Shown: positions 24,910 through 35,521, counted from the stretch's first letter. The stretch: 62,796 bases of DNA from CADEED01 sp964444835 (GCA_964444835.1 CAYUIT010000019.1:1-62796), one strand, 5' to 3'. The notes: generated by a model not told the origin, from the sequence alone. Made by a program: numbers and translations.

Positions 24910-26634
24910 CTAGTCGTTCTTGGGCACCGAATACACGGCGCCGCGAAACCAGATCGAATCACGTTCGTCATAGGCGAAGAAGAACGGGAGTCGCTCGATC
25001 TTGCCGTCATCGAAGCGCAGCAACAGCGTGTAGCCGTCGATCTCATACGCACCCATGCGCTCAGCCTTGGGGCGCTTGGACTTGCTGCTGCTGCCGCCGC
25101 CGAAGTTGGGCCCCGATACGGACGAACTGCTACCTTCATCGTCAGCAACGGCGCCGGTCGTAACCCGCTCGTCGCCGAAGCCGGTACTACCTGCGACAAA
25201 ATTGAAAAAGTCCGTCTCGAAGCGGCCCGCGCTCGTGAACGTGATCCCGCGGTACGACACGCTGCCGGCACCACCCGGAATCTGAAACGAGGACGCTTTC
25301 TGAAACCGCCCTTGGAGCCGTTCGCCTTTGCGGGCAGGCTTGGCCAGCGATGCCATGCTGGGCGCCTTCCAGGCACCCAGCCTGCCGTTTTGATCGGGCA
25401 TCTGTAACTCGTACTTTGCGCCGACTTTTCGCCAGCGACCCCACTGCAAAGGCTCGCGTTTGCGGGACGTAAGCACGTCGAGCTGATCGGGCGGACAACG
25501 CAGGTCTTCGTACGCGGAGCCATCGCGCAGTAACAAGTAGCTCATCTCGCGCAGTTGCATGCCGCCGATGTCGTAGATCTGCTCGAGCTCGTAGAGCACC
25601 CCGGCAATCTGCTCCATCGGTACACCACGCCCTGGCGCGGTGACCCACTTAAAGCGCGCCGCCTCCGCTTCCGCCGCTGCCTTGGCTTGGCGCTCAGCAC
25701 TCGGGCTTGGGCGTTTGTTAGGGCCGACGTAACGCCCCGTGATTCGGTGCGTGCCGAGCCCATACTCATCTTCTGCATAGATGTAGGCACGACCATCGGG
25801 CGCGACGTAGAAGCGACAGAAGTCTGCTTCGTCGTAAGTCGAATTGTAGAGGTTCAATAACACACTGATGTTGGCGGCTCCCGTTCGTGCGTCGTAGGTG
25901 AACTCGCTCGTCTCTTCGTCGCCACGTTCCTCTTTGCGCCATTCACCGTTCTCGTAAAAGCTGATCTGGTAGCGTCGTACTTCGTTGATGGCAGGCAATG
26001 GGAACTCGAACTCGTAGGTTCCATACTTGAATGGCCCGCCGACCCGCGAGCCGCGCGGAACACCGGCTGCGGCCACGGCTGCTTGCGACTCGCCGCGTTT
26101 GCTGTCGACGTAGCTGCCGCCCGTTGCGCCCGGAACCGAGCGCTTTTCCGCCGTGTACGCCGTGGCTTCCTCAGTGGCGAGCTGTTCCACGAATGAAGCC
26201 ATCGCGGGTTTCACGCGCTCGAACAATGCAGGATCGGGCGTAGCCACGATGCGCATCGCACGAACGCGATCGTTGTCGAGTGAGATCGCCATGAACATGG
26301 CGAGCAAAGACGCGCCTTGCGCGTCCTTGAACATCGTTTGGCCGTTGGCCGCTCGGCCTTCATTGGCGAGTTCCGCTCTGACCGCGCCGGCCGGTGTGCC
26401 CGGAATTTTGTCTTGCGCCCACGCCGTGAGCCACTTGTCGAGCGGCAAGCCGCGAGTTTGCGCGGCCGGATAGACGGCGATCGAGAAGCGATCTTGCGGC
26501 GCGAGATGCCGTGGCGTGAAAACTTCGACGGAGCCTGCGACAGTGCGAGTCCAACCGTCCGGTGTGTCGATGGCGTGTGCGACGCTTGCGACGCTTGTCG
26601 CCACCACTAACAACACCATTCGCCACTTGCGCAT
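24910..26634 (-). CDS. Large secreted protein of unknown function, last cistron of ABC importer operon
   Basis: A 574-aa protein with a signal peptide (VLLVVATSVASVAHA) and no membrane span after it. Residues about 25-155 look like a PsbP/DUF1795-type stress domain (GWTRTVAGSVEVFTP...SIAVYP). The middle holds GGPFKYGTYEFEFPLPAIN and an extended beta region with YIYAEDEYGLGTH. The C-terminus carries a Ser/Gly-rich linker and a lipocalin-like end (MGAYEIDGYTLLLRFDDGK). I do not recognise a named family for the whole. It starts 3 bp after the permease stop, so it is co-translated with a SsuABC/TauABC-like importer and may handle the same ligand in the periplasm. It is unlike the compact neighbours in size. 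Confidence 0.75.
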   Translation of the reverse strand: MRKWRMVLLVVATSVASVAHAIDTPDGWTRTVAGSVEVFTPRHLAPQDRFSIAVYPAAQTRGLPLDKWLTAWAQDKIPGTPAGAVRAELANEGRAANGQTMFKDAQGASLLAMFMAISLDNDRVRAMRIVATPDPALFERVKPAMASFVEQLATEEATAYTAEKRSVPGATGGSYVDSKRGESQAAVAAAGVPRGSRVGGPFKYGTYEFEFPLPAINEVRRYQISFYENGEWRKEERGDEETSEFTYDARTGAANISVLLNLYNSTYDEADFCRFYVAPDGRAYIYAEDEYGLGTHRITGRYVGPNKRPSPSAERQAKAAAEAEAARFKWVTAPGRGVPMEQIAGVLYELEQIYDIGGMQLREMSYLLLRDGSAYEDLRCPPDQLDVLTSRKREPLQWGRWRKVGAKYELQMPDQNGRLGAWKAPSMASLAKPARKGERLQGRFQKASSFQIPGGAGSVSYRGITFTSAGRFETDFFNFVAGSTGFGDERVTTGAVADDEGSSSSVSGPNFGGGSSSKSKRPKAERMGAYEIDGYTLLLRFDDGKIERLPFFFAYDERDSIWFRGAVYSVPKND

Positions 26635-26637
26635 GTG

Positions 26638-27405
26638 CTACCTTGCCGCGGAACCCCAGCGGCGATGTACGAAGCGTTCCCACGGCGAGAACAGCACTTT
26701 GTCGGCTAACAAGCCGACCACCACGATCACGAGCATGACCGCGATCACTTGGTCCATGGCCGACAATTCACGGCCGTAGTGCAGCAAGTGTCCCAGGCCG
26801 AAACCCGTGAGGATGGTGACGTAGATTTCTGCGGCCATCAACGAGCGCCATGCAAACGCCCAGCCTTGCTTCATGCCGGAGACCAGAAAAGGCAGCGACG
26901 CCGGCAGAATGACGCGCGTCCACGTGTGGATACCCTCGGATCCCATTGTCCGCGCCGCTCGGGCGTAGATGGGTGGAATGGTGCGTACGCCGCCATCGGT
27001 CGCGATCGTGACCGACCACATCGTGCCCATGATCACGACAAACAGCATGGCGCTCTCCGTTTGCCCGAACCACAACAAGGCGAGTGGTACCCAACACACC
27101 GACGGCAGCGTTTGCAAGCCGAGCGCGAGCACGCCAATGGTGTCTTCGAAGAAATCGGAGGTACTTGTTAGCAACCCGAGGAGCAGCCCAACAATGACTC
27201 CGATGACGTAGCCAATCAACAATCGCTCGAGCGTGACCGCCGACGCTGCGATCAAGGTGCCATCGAGCAGCGCGCCCCACAAATACTTCCACACGGCCAA
27301 AGGCGATGGCAGCAACACGGGTGAATAGCTGCCCGATTGCACCGCAAGCTGCCACGCGCCGACCAGCGCGGCAAAAAACGCGAGCGCAAGCAGCAGGCGC
27401 TTCAT
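26638..27405 (-). CDS. ABC importer permease, SsuC/TauC/NrtB type
   Basis: A 255-aa inner-membrane permease with about six helices and the cytoplasmic EAA-like loop RAARTMGSEGIHTWTRVILPASLPFLVSG, which contacts the ATPase. The sequence belongs to the BPD_transp_1 group for sulfonate, taurine, nitrate or thiamine-precursor uptake. It overlaps the ATPase gene by 4 nt (ATGA) and is followed 3 bp later by the secreted-protein gene. No desulfonation or nitrate-assimilation enzyme is encoded nearby, so the substrate is open. Confidence 0.9.
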   Translation of the reverse strand: MKRLLLALAFFAALVGAWQLAVQSGSYSPVLLPSPLAVWKYLWGALLDGTLIAASAVTLERLLIGYVIGVIVGLLLGLLTSTSDFFEDTIGVLALGLQTLPSVCWVPLALLWFGQTESAMLFVVIMGTMWSVTIATDGGVRTIPPIYARAARTMGSEGIHTWTRVILPASLPFLVSGMKQGWAFAWRSLMAAEIYVTILTGFGLGHLLHYGRELSAMDQVIAVMLVIVVVGLLADKVLFSPWERFVHRRWGSAAR

Positions 27406-28208
27406 GTGTCCACCTCTTCGGCGACATAGTTTTTGAGCGCCGTCGTGATGGTCTTGGCGTAAGGCGAGAGCTCGGGATCGTTGATGTCGCGCGGATGTGC
27501 GAGCGGAATCTGATACTCCTCACGGATGCGCCCCGGGTGCGGCGAGAGCAGGATCACGCGATTCCCAAGGCACACGGCCTCGCGCACGTTGTGGGTGACG
27601 AACACGATCGTCTTGCGCTTCTCGGCCCAGATACGCTGAATATCGGCGTACAGCCGCTCGCGTGTGAGCGCATCGAGTGACGCCAGCGGCTCGTCCATCA
27701 GCAACACGCGCGGCCCGGGTGCGAGTGAGCGCGCCAACGCGACACGCTGCTTCATGCCGCCGGACAATTCATTCACGTGCGCTTTTGCAAACTTGGACAG
27801 TCCCACCAATTCGATGAATTGTTCGGCGGTCTCCTTGCGCTCCGCATGCGAAAGCTCGGGTTTCAAGCGCAGACCAAACATCACGTTGTTCATGACGTTG
27901 AGCCAGGGAAACAACGCCGACTCTTGGAACATCACGAGCGTATTGCCGTCGGGGCGCTCAACAGGCTGATCGTCGACGAGCACGCGACCCGCATCGGGTT
28001 TGGTGAGGCCGGCCATGATGTCGAGCAGCGTCGATTTACCGCAGCCGCTCGGGCCAACCAAACAAACGAACTCGCCGTTTGCGACGCTCAGGCTGATGTC
28101 GTCGAGCGCATGTACCTGCATGCGTCGCGAGCGAAACCACTTTGAGACATGCTCGACGACGAGCTTGCCGGTCTGTGGAGCGGTTGGGGCGGGCGTAGGG
28201 TCGTTCAC
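27402..28208 (-). CDS. ABC importer ATPase, SsuB/TauB type
   Basis: A 268-aa nucleotide-binding subunit. Walker A is GPSGCGKST, the Q-loop lies in MFQESALFPWL, the signature is LSGGMKQR, Walker B is VLLMDEPLASLDA and the switch His is in VTHNVREAV. FQESALFPW is typical of nitrate/sulfonate/taurine importers. It is the second gene of a four-gene minus-strand operon, 9 bp behind the binding-protein gene and coupled to the permease by a 4-nt overlap. Confidence 0.93.
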   Translation of the reverse strand: MNDPTPAPTAPQTGKLVVEHVSKWFRSRRMQVHALDDISLSVANGEFVCLVGPSGCGKSTLLDIMAGLTKPDAGRVLVDDQPVERPDGNTLVMFQESALFPWLNVMNNVMFGLRLKPELSHAERKETAEQFIELVGLSKFAKAHVNELSGGMKQRVALARSLAPGPRVLLMDEPLASLDALTRERLYADIQRIWAEKRKTIVFVTHNVREAVCLGNRVILLSPHPGRIREEYQIPLAHPRDINDPELSPYAKTITTALKNYVAEEVDT

Positions 28209-28217
28209 AGGGGCTGC

Positions 28218-29222
28218 CTAGGGCTGCTCGACCAAACGGGCCAGATCGACGCTCTGTGGCAGCAAGCCGGTGGCCACGGCCTGGCTCTGCAGCGCGGCGA
28301 ATTGCTCGACCGTGATACGAGTGGTTAGCTCGAGGCGCGGCCACGCGTGCGCGACGACTTCAGCCGAGATCGCGCCTTGAGTCTGCTCGCGCAGCTCGGC
28401 GACCAAACGGCGCTGCGCCTCCTCAGGGTTCGCGCGTATCCATTCGGTGAGTTCGGCGTGCGCCGCGAGGAATCGGCGGACGAGCTCGCGGTCGTTAGCC
28501 ATCAGGGCGACGCTCGCCACCAAGATCGTTGTGACGGCAGTGCGATCGTCGATCAAGAGCTTGCCGCCGGCTTGCAATTCGAGCCGCGAGAGCCACGGCT
28601 CGACGGTCCACACGGCATCCAATTGCTTGCGCTGGAACAACCCGAGCTGGTCGGCATTGGTGGTGGGAATGACCTGCGCATCGCCCCCGAGCTGCGTGAT
28701 CTTCAGCCCGCCGCCGGCGAGCCACGCCCGGGCCGCGACGTCTTGCGTATTGCCCAGTTGCGGCGTGCCGATGCGCTTACCGCGAAAATCAGCGGGCGCG
28801 CTCCAGCTCGCGTCGCGCGGAATCACGAGGCCTGAGCCGCCGTTGACGGCGCCGGCGATGACGCGCACTTCGTCGCCTGCCGAACGCGTGTATGCATTCA
28901 GGGCCGGGTTGGGGCCCACGTAGGTGACATCGAGCGACTTGGCAAAGATCGCCTCCATCGCGCTCGGCCCAGCGTTATACGAATACCACTCGAGCGTGAC
29001 GCCCGGCCCGAGGCGCGACTCGAACCAGCCCTGTCCCTCGCGCGTGAAGCTGCGAGCGACGAGCGCTTGTACGTGCGTCACATTCGGAAAGTGACCGACG
29101 CGTAGCACGCGCGTGCCGTCGGCAGCTTGCGGCTCGGAGTTTGGCCCACCGCAGCCACTAACAACCCAAGCGAGCGCGAGCGCTGCAATCCAAGTCGGTT
29201 TGGCACGGGCTGTCATGATCAT
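28218..29222 (-). CDS. ABC importer substrate-binding lipoprotein (SsuA/NrtA-like)
   Basis: A 334-aa periplasmic binding protein with a lipobox VVSGC near residue 24. The NMT1/SsuA-like fold is shown by LRVGHFPNVTHVQALVA, the ligand-loop SYNAGPSAMEAIFAKSLDVTYVGPNPA and GKRIGTPQLGNTQDVAARAWL. The ligand may be an alkylsulfonate, taurine, nitrate or a pyrimidine-like compound; SRPBP-specific residues cannot be checked here. GGAG lies at proper distance from the first of two nearby ATGs (29222 and 29216). It is the first gene of the importer operon, 93 bp downstream of the lipoprotein methyltransferase. Confidence 0.9.
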   Translation of the reverse strand: MIMTARAKPTWIAALALAWVVSGCGGPNSEPQAADGTRVLRVGHFPNVTHVQALVARSFTREGQGWFESRLGPGVTLEWYSYNAGPSAMEAIFAKSLDVTYVGPNPALNAYTRSAGDEVRVIAGAVNGGSGLVIPRDASWSAPADFRGKRIGTPQLGNTQDVAARAWLAGGGLKITQLGGDAQVIPTTNADQLGLFQRKQLDAVWTVEPWLSRLELQAGGKLLIDDRTAVTTILVASVALMANDRELVRRFLAAHAELTEWIRANPEEAQRRLVAELREQTQGAISAEVVAHAWPRLELTTRITVEQFAALQSQAVATGLLPQSVDLARLVEQP

Positions 29223-29315
29223 CGCTGGGTCTCCACGAGTCGGGTTGGCGCTACGTCGTTCGCCACCGTCAGCCGCGCCTCGTGTGCAGCGCCTCGCGGC
29301 GACTGCGTCGAGCCG

Positions 29316-30158
29316 TCAATTGACGGGCTTGCGAAACTTCAACGTGAAGCGATCGCTTTCACCGATCGCGGCATATTTCGCGCGGTCGGTATCGCCGAGA
29401 CGGAACGTGGGCGGTAACGTCCACACGCCTTGCTCGTAGTCCTTGGTGTCTTTCGGATTCGCATTGATCTCGGAACTGGCAACGAACTCGAAGCCCACCG
29501 ACTTGATCTTCTCAATGGCATAGGCTTCATTCACATAACCGTTCTTGGCCTTCGGGTCCTGCGGCACCTTCGGGTTGCCGCGATGTTCGACGACTCCGAG
29601 GATGCCACCTGGCTTCAACGCCTTGTACATCGCAGCGAACGCTGCACCGTCGAAGTCGCGCGCCATCCAGTTGTGGATGTTGCGAAACGTGACGACCAAG
29701 TCGGCCGAGCCTTCCGGAGCGATCTCCAGGTTGTTAGGGCCAAGAGCCGTCACGGTAACAGACCCATAGAGGTCTGGCCGGGCGGCGAGCTTATCTGCAT
29801 ATTGCTTCAGGTTATCGGTAACGAATTTGTTTTCGGGATTCGGGGCCCATTGCGCCGCGTAGTACTTGCCCTTGCCGGCCACCAACGGTGCGATCACCTC
29901 CGTGTACCAGCCGTTGCCGCCAGGCCACACTTCGACGACGGTCATCTCGGGTTTGATGCCGAAGAACAGTAGAGTCTCCTTGGGGTGGCGGTAGACGTCG
30001 CGGGCACGCGACGCCTCGGAGCGGTGGTCGCCAGCGAGAACCTGCTCGAGCGCGGCGGCCGTCGCCGGGTCGCTCGGTGTGCTGGGTTGCGTGGCGCAGG
30101 CCGCAAGGCCCATGACAAACGCGGCGATTGCCAAAGCGCGATACTTCTGTAGCGACAT
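29316..30158 (-). CDS. Lipoprotein with class I methyltransferase fold (COG4798-like)
   Basis: A 280-aa protein with a lipoprotein signal (lipobox GLAAC near residue 21) followed by a Rossmann methyltransferase-like domain: RDVYRHPKETLLFFGI, TVVEVWPGGNGWYTEV as the SAM-binding motif I region, DLVVTFRNIHNWM near motif II and GGILGVVEHRG. This is the predicted-methyltransferase family often found with signal peptides. SAM is not known to be supplied to the periplasm, so the activity or the cofactor may differ. The start is set by CGAGGGTGTC upstream. Its neighbour downstream on the same strand is the ABC importer operon. Confidence 0.83.
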   Translation of the reverse strand: MSLQKYRALAIAAFVMGLAACATQPSTPSDPATAAALEQVLAGDHRSEASRARDVYRHPKETLLFFGIKPEMTVVEVWPGGNGWYTEVIAPLVAGKGKYYAAQWAPNPENKFVTDNLKQYADKLAARPDLYGSVTVTALGPNNLEIAPEGSADLVVTFRNIHNWMARDFDGAAFAAMYKALKPGGILGVVEHRGNPKVPQDPKAKNGYVNEAYAIEKIKSVGFEFVASSEINANPKDTKDYEQGVWTLPPTFRLGDTDRAKYAAIGESDRFTLKFRKPVN

Positions 30159-30270
30159 GACACCCTCGTGACGATCCTGGGAGCGAGGGTGAATTATCGC
30201 AGAGTCGGGGTGCCACCGGGTGCGGTCGGCAAGTAGCGACCGCTCACGAGCGATCCCACGCGATGGATGC

Positions 30271-30298
30271 AAAAAAAACCCCGCACGAGGCGGGGTTT
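30271..30298 (-). terminator. Strong intrinsic terminator of the RRM gene
   Basis: On the minus strand the hairpin AAACCCCGC-CTCGT-GCGGGGTTT has a 9-bp perfect stem and runs straight into eight T residues (30271-30278). It lies 26 bp after the RNA-binding-protein stop codon and is the clearest intrinsic terminator in the window. Confidence 0.9.
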
Positions 30299-30323
30299 CT
30301 TGACACTAACTATTGCGTCAGAA

Positions 30324-30608
30324 CTACCGACGGAACGGGCCGCCGCCCGAACGAGGCGGGCGAGCAGGGCGTTCCTGGGCTTCGTTCACGCGCAATGGCC
30401 GGCCGTTCATTTGGTAACCGTTCAACGCTTGGATTGCGGCCTGTGCCTCCGCAGAACCCATCTCGACGAAACCGAAGCCGCGAGGCTTGCCGGTTTCGCG
30501 ATCGTTGATCAGCTTGACCGATTGAACAGCGCCGTGTCGCTCGAACAATACTTTGATGTCTTGGTCAGTGGCGCTGAAGGGCAGGTTGCCCACGTAGATC
30601 GTCGTCAT
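30324..30608 (-). CDS. Small RRM RNA-binding protein
   Basis: A 94-aa protein made of one RNA-recognition motif. RNP2 is IYVGNLPF (residues 4-11) and RNP1 is KPRGFGFVEM; a short RPARPPRSGGGPFRR tail gives extra RNA or protein contacts. These bacterial RRM proteins are often cold- or stress-induced and bind single-stranded RNA. The gene stands alone with a strong terminator. The 196-bp upstream region up to the DUF1838 stop contains no gene but several inverted repeats, so a long structured 5' leader is possible. Confidence 0.93.
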   Translation of the reverse strand: MTTIYVGNLPFSATDQDIKVLFERHGAVQSVKLINDRETGKPRGFGFVEMGSAEAQAAIQALNGYQMNGRPLRVNEAQERPARPPRSGGGPFRR

Positions 30609-30761
30609 CCAAAGCTCTCACTCGAAGGCGGTCAGCGGCAGCCATACCCCTGAGCATGTCTGCATGGCCGCTGGTTGAAGAAAATGCTCACGGCCGATGC
30701 TACTCCCGCTAATTGGAGCCTGTAAACAGAGCGCCGGCGCACCGGGCGGCGGGTCGCCGGG

Positions 30762-30808
30762 CTAACTGCCCGAGCAGCCGCGATCGCCCACCGATGGTGC
30801 GCAGTTAG
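30762..30808 (-). other. Inverted repeat spanning the DUF1838 stop codon
   Basis: The 8-bp arms CTAACTGC (30762-30769) and GCAGTTAG (30801-30808) are perfect complements. The second arm includes the stop codon of the minus-strand DUF1838 gene. The 31-nt loop contains GCGATCGC and CCACCGATGG, which may pair internally. No T-run follows, so this is at best a weak 3'-end structure. Confidence 0.3.
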
Positions 30809-31695
30809 TGTCCTTTGCCTTGTTCCGGAGCGACCTTGCCCTTGAAATACGTCCAGCTGGTCTCGTTTGGGCGCGAGTCGTCGCCCGGGGGCGGCGCGGT
30901 CCAGGCCGGGAAGTCCTTGGCGATCACCGCCTTGAGCGCCGGCGACAAATCCTCGAATTTTTCGAGCTTTCGCCCTGCAGCATGGATGTACATCAGGCCT
31001 GCCCGGTCGCTCATCTCCATCCACGGCAGCCAGCTTGCGATCCGCACCCAGCCCACACGGGCCTGAGCGCTGTCTTTTTTGGGGTTTTGCAGATCGCTCA
31101 GATCGCCCATGAAGTTGAACATTTCGGTGGCGTGGTAGCGACCCCCGACATACTTCTGATATCCGCCTTGCAGCGGGTTGTCGTAGAGCAGCGGAATGGT
31201 CAGCGTCATCCACCACATGTCGCCGTTCGAGGTGCCGGGCCACACGCTGGGGCTGCCATCGCGGCGTACCGGGAACGACGGTGGTTGATTGACGGGGTCG
31301 TTAGCCGTTTGGATCACCGTGTTGGTTTTGCCGGTGAAGGGGTTCTGCCAAGTCTTGAGCGGCTCTCCCGTCTTCGGATCGAAATAGATCAGCAACTCGC
31401 GCGTCACCAAGCGCCAGCCGGTGCCGCGCTTGTCGTCTTTGACGGTGACGCACTGGCGGATGTTCATACCTTCCACCTTGAACAACAGGCGGTCGGCCTC
31501 GCCCGGCACGCGCGAATACGCATCGCCGAGCCAGTAGTAGGTGACGGGTACGTTGTCTTTCAGCGAGCATTGAATCTTGCGCATCGCGAGATTGGCGCCT
31601 TCCGGCGTCGCCAAGTCGATCTTGGCAGCAAAGCTCGTCGTGCTAGTTGTTAGGATCAGGGCAGCCAAGGCGGCGCGGAGCGTAGTGCGATACAT
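30805..31695 (-). CDS. Secreted DUF1838-family protein
   Basis: A 296-aa protein with a signal peptide (ALAALILTTSTTSFAA). It matches the DUF1838 pattern as I know it: RKIQCSLKDNVPVTYYWLGDAYSRVPGE near 39-66, GMNIRQC, SRE-like TRELLIYFDPKTGEPLKTW, and the Trp-rich middle (NGDMWWMTLTIPL, WVRIASWLPWMEM). The family is exported, common in gammaproteobacteria that degrade steroids or aromatics, and without known activity. GAGGGATCTTC lies directly before the start. No obvious partner is adjacent. Confidence 0.8.
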   Translation of the reverse strand: MYRTTLRAALAALILTTSTTSFAAKIDLATPEGANLAMRKIQCSLKDNVPVTYYWLGDAYSRVPGEADRLLFKVEGMNIRQCVTVKDDKRGTGWRLVTRELLIYFDPKTGEPLKTWQNPFTGKTNTVIQTANDPVNQPPSFPVRRDGSPSVWPGTSNGDMWWMTLTIPLLYDNPLQGGYQKYVGGRYHATEMFNFMGDLSDLQNPKKDSAQARVGWVRIASWLPWMEMSDRAGLMYIHAAGRKLEKFEDLSPALKAVIAKDFPAWTAPPPGDDSRPNETSWTYFKGKVAPEQGKGH

Positions 31696-31806
31696 GAAGA
31701 TCCCTCGTGATCGGAGTACGGATGCAGTGTACGAGTATGCGAGTACGATATGGCGGGCTCAATAGCGGTGCTCGCACCCTTCTCCCATCAGAGGAAACCG
31801 AAGTGA

Positions 31807-32823
31807 ATGGCGCAGATCGTTGCAACGCAGGGTAGTCCGCTCGCGGCTGCGGTTCTGAGCTGTGAGCGGTTGGCAGCGACCCAGCAGTTCTATTGCGAGC
31901 GGTTGGGGTTCGACGCGGGGCCGATCGTGCAGTGGCAGGATCCCTCGCTCGCGGTGCTGGCGGCGAGCGCCGTACCGATCACAGCGCGCGCCTGTTTATT
32001 GAGCGCCGCAAATTGCCCCGTGGGCAAGATTCTGCTGCTGGAGTTTCAAGACACGTCGGGACAGACGCTGCTTGCTGAGCGTATCCATCCATATTCGAAC
32101 TCCCAAGCGGTCGGGCTCAGCAATTTGAACTTCTATACCGAGGACATCCGAGCCGCGACGGCCGCGTTCCGTGCCTTGGGGTACGAGTTTTGGACCGAGC
32201 CGACGCAACATACGATGACGCCTGGCGTCGGCACGCCGATCGAAGTGCTGTTTGATGGCCCCGACGGTGTGGCCATCAATTTCGTCGAACTCGCCACCGC
32301 CGATCCGCAAACGCGGATCGGCCAGATGCGCGCATACGTCGCCGCGCACGGGCGGACACGCTGCGGCTTCACGCCCGTGGTGACGAGTTCGCATGTCGTG
32401 CGCGACTTAGAGCGTGCGCGGGCCTTTTACGAGCGAGTGCTGCACATGGGCGTGTTGATCGACGAGGAGCTCGCGCATCCGGCGACGAATGCGTTCCTGC
32501 GTTTGCCGACGGAGGCGCGAACGCGGGTGACCTTCATGCAAGGCAATCACATGTTCGGCAAGCTCGCACTGTCATACCCGCTGAACTATCTCGAGCAATG
32601 CATCGATCTCTCGCACCGGGCACATGCGCCGAACCGTGGCTACCTCGCGCAAGTGTTCGAGGTGGCGGACATCGGCGCGGCGTATTGGGCGTGTCGAGAC
32701 GTCGGCGCGAGCGGCCTCACGACCCCGACCGAACTTGAAATCCCGGGCTTCGGTCGTCGTCGTGGGCTCGTCGTGCGCAACCCGGGTAGCGGTGCGCTGC
32801 AGTGGTTGCTGAGCCGAGCGTGA
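31807..32823 (+). CDS. Two-domain VOC (glyoxalase/dioxygenase-fold) protein
   Basis: A 338-aa cytosolic protein with two vicinal-oxygen-chelate modules. The first starts SCERLAATQQFYCERLGFD and continues through NLNFYTEDIRAATAAFRALG and EVLFDGPDGVAINFVEL. The second starts SSHVVRDLERARAFYERVLHMG. Metal ligands are plausible (His and Glu in the paired strands) but not all certain. Such proteins are extradiol dioxygenases, glyoxalases or fosfomycin-resistance relatives; no specific one can be named. It converges on the GDT1 gene with a 3-bp gap. Confidence 0.77.
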   Translation: MAQIVATQGSPLAAAVLSCERLAATQQFYCERLGFDAGPIVQWQDPSLAVLAASAVPITARACLLSAANCPVGKILLLEFQDTSGQTLLAERIHPYSNSQAVGLSNLNFYTEDIRAATAAFRALGYEFWTEPTQHTMTPGVGTPIEVLFDGPDGVAINFVELATADPQTRIGQMRAYVAAHGRTRCGFTPVVTSSHVVRDLERARAFYERVLHMGVLIDEELAHPATNAFLRLPTEARTRVTFMQGNHMFGKLALSYPLNYLEQCIDLSHRAHAPNRGYLAQVFEVADIGAAYWACRDVGASGLTTPTELEIPGFGRRRGLVVRNPGSGALQWLLSRA

Positions 32824-32826
32824 GGC

Positions 32827-33129
32827 TCAGCCTTTCGCGGCCGCCCACAGCGTCCATGCGCCGATCACAATAAAGCCGATGCCAGCGACGAACGACAGAT
32901 AGCGCGTGTTGATGTACTTGGCGAGATACGTGCCCGCCAACACGCCGATGGCGGCCGCCACGACGAGTGCCGCGGCCGACGCCAGAAAAATCACCATCGG
33001 CGACAACTCGCGCTTCGTGGCGAACAGCATGGTCGCGAGCTGCGTTTTATCGCCGAGTTCAGCCATGAACACGGTGCCGAAAACCACGGCAAAAATCTTC
33101 CAGTCGAACTCGGCCAGGAACTTGGACAT
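32827..33129 (-). CDS. Half-size TMEM165/GDT1 (UPF0016) cation transporter
   Basis: A 100-aa membrane protein with three hydrophobic segments and a single copy of the family motif E-x-G-D-K-T in FMAELGDKTQLATMLFA (residues 22-38). Full-length GDT1 proteins have two such modules, so this half-size form must dimerise. Family members export manganese or exchange calcium for protons. It lies 18 bp after speA on the same strand and is probably its operon partner. Confidence 0.85.
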   Translation of the reverse strand: MSKFLAEFDWKIFAVVFGTVFMAELGDKTQLATMLFATKRELSPMVIFLASAAALVVAAAIGVLAGTYLAKYINTRYLSFVAGIGFIVIGAWTLWAAAKG

Positions 33130-33147
33130 GGGCGGTGGTGCTCTGAG

Positions 33148-35115
<1,968 letters not shown>

Positions 35116-35253
35116 GATTTTCCCTGCCTCTAAATGCAAATGGCCGGCGCGCGAGCGCCAGCCACAGGTGAACTCTTCAGATGCCGCGCACCATATCAAA
35201 TAGCGCTGGTAAGTAAATGACTGATGCTGCGTTCCTGGGGCCGTCGCGCTGCG

Positions 35254-35465
35254 GCCTGCTTCGAGAGTCTCGGTTTACGAGCTGGGTCGCCCGCGCATCG
35301 CAAAAGGCGGCTCGCGGACTCGCTCGCCTTTTGCGGCATCCCCTCGCTCCGGCTACGCGCGCCGATGAGGAGGAAAAATGGGCTTGTCTAAGGCATCGGC
35401 GGCGCGCGTTGACGCCGGAGCTCGGCGGGCTCAACAGCTCGTAAACCGAGACTCTCGAAGCAGGC
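35254..35465. repeat. 212-bp nested inverted-repeat element (three-way junction)
   Basis: A perfect 31-bp inverted repeat (35254-35284 and 35435-35465) bounds 150 bp that itself contains two stem-loops. One is CGCAAAAGGCG / CGCCTTTTGCG (35299-35309 and 35325-35335). The other runs from 35346 to 35421: GCTCCGGC with GCCGGAGC (8 bp), then ACGCGCG with CGCGCGT and CCGATG with CATCGG around a 3-nt bulge. The outer arms also contain the palindrome CGAGAGTCTCG. The whole can fold as a Y. It lies between sseA and speA on their transcribed side. No target-site duplication or transposase is evident. It could be a MITE, a REP-like element or a structured RNA. Confidence 0.85.
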
Positions 35466-35521
35466 GGTCGAGTGGCCACGGAACCGCTGCTGCAGTCGGC
35501 GCCTACTCGCCAAGCACCGCG

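Noticed and set aside
35116..35199. A longer N-terminus for SpeA starting at 35199.
   Set aside because: The extra 28 codons have no family similarity and lack a ribosome site; the GTG at 35115 has one and gives a normal N-terminus.
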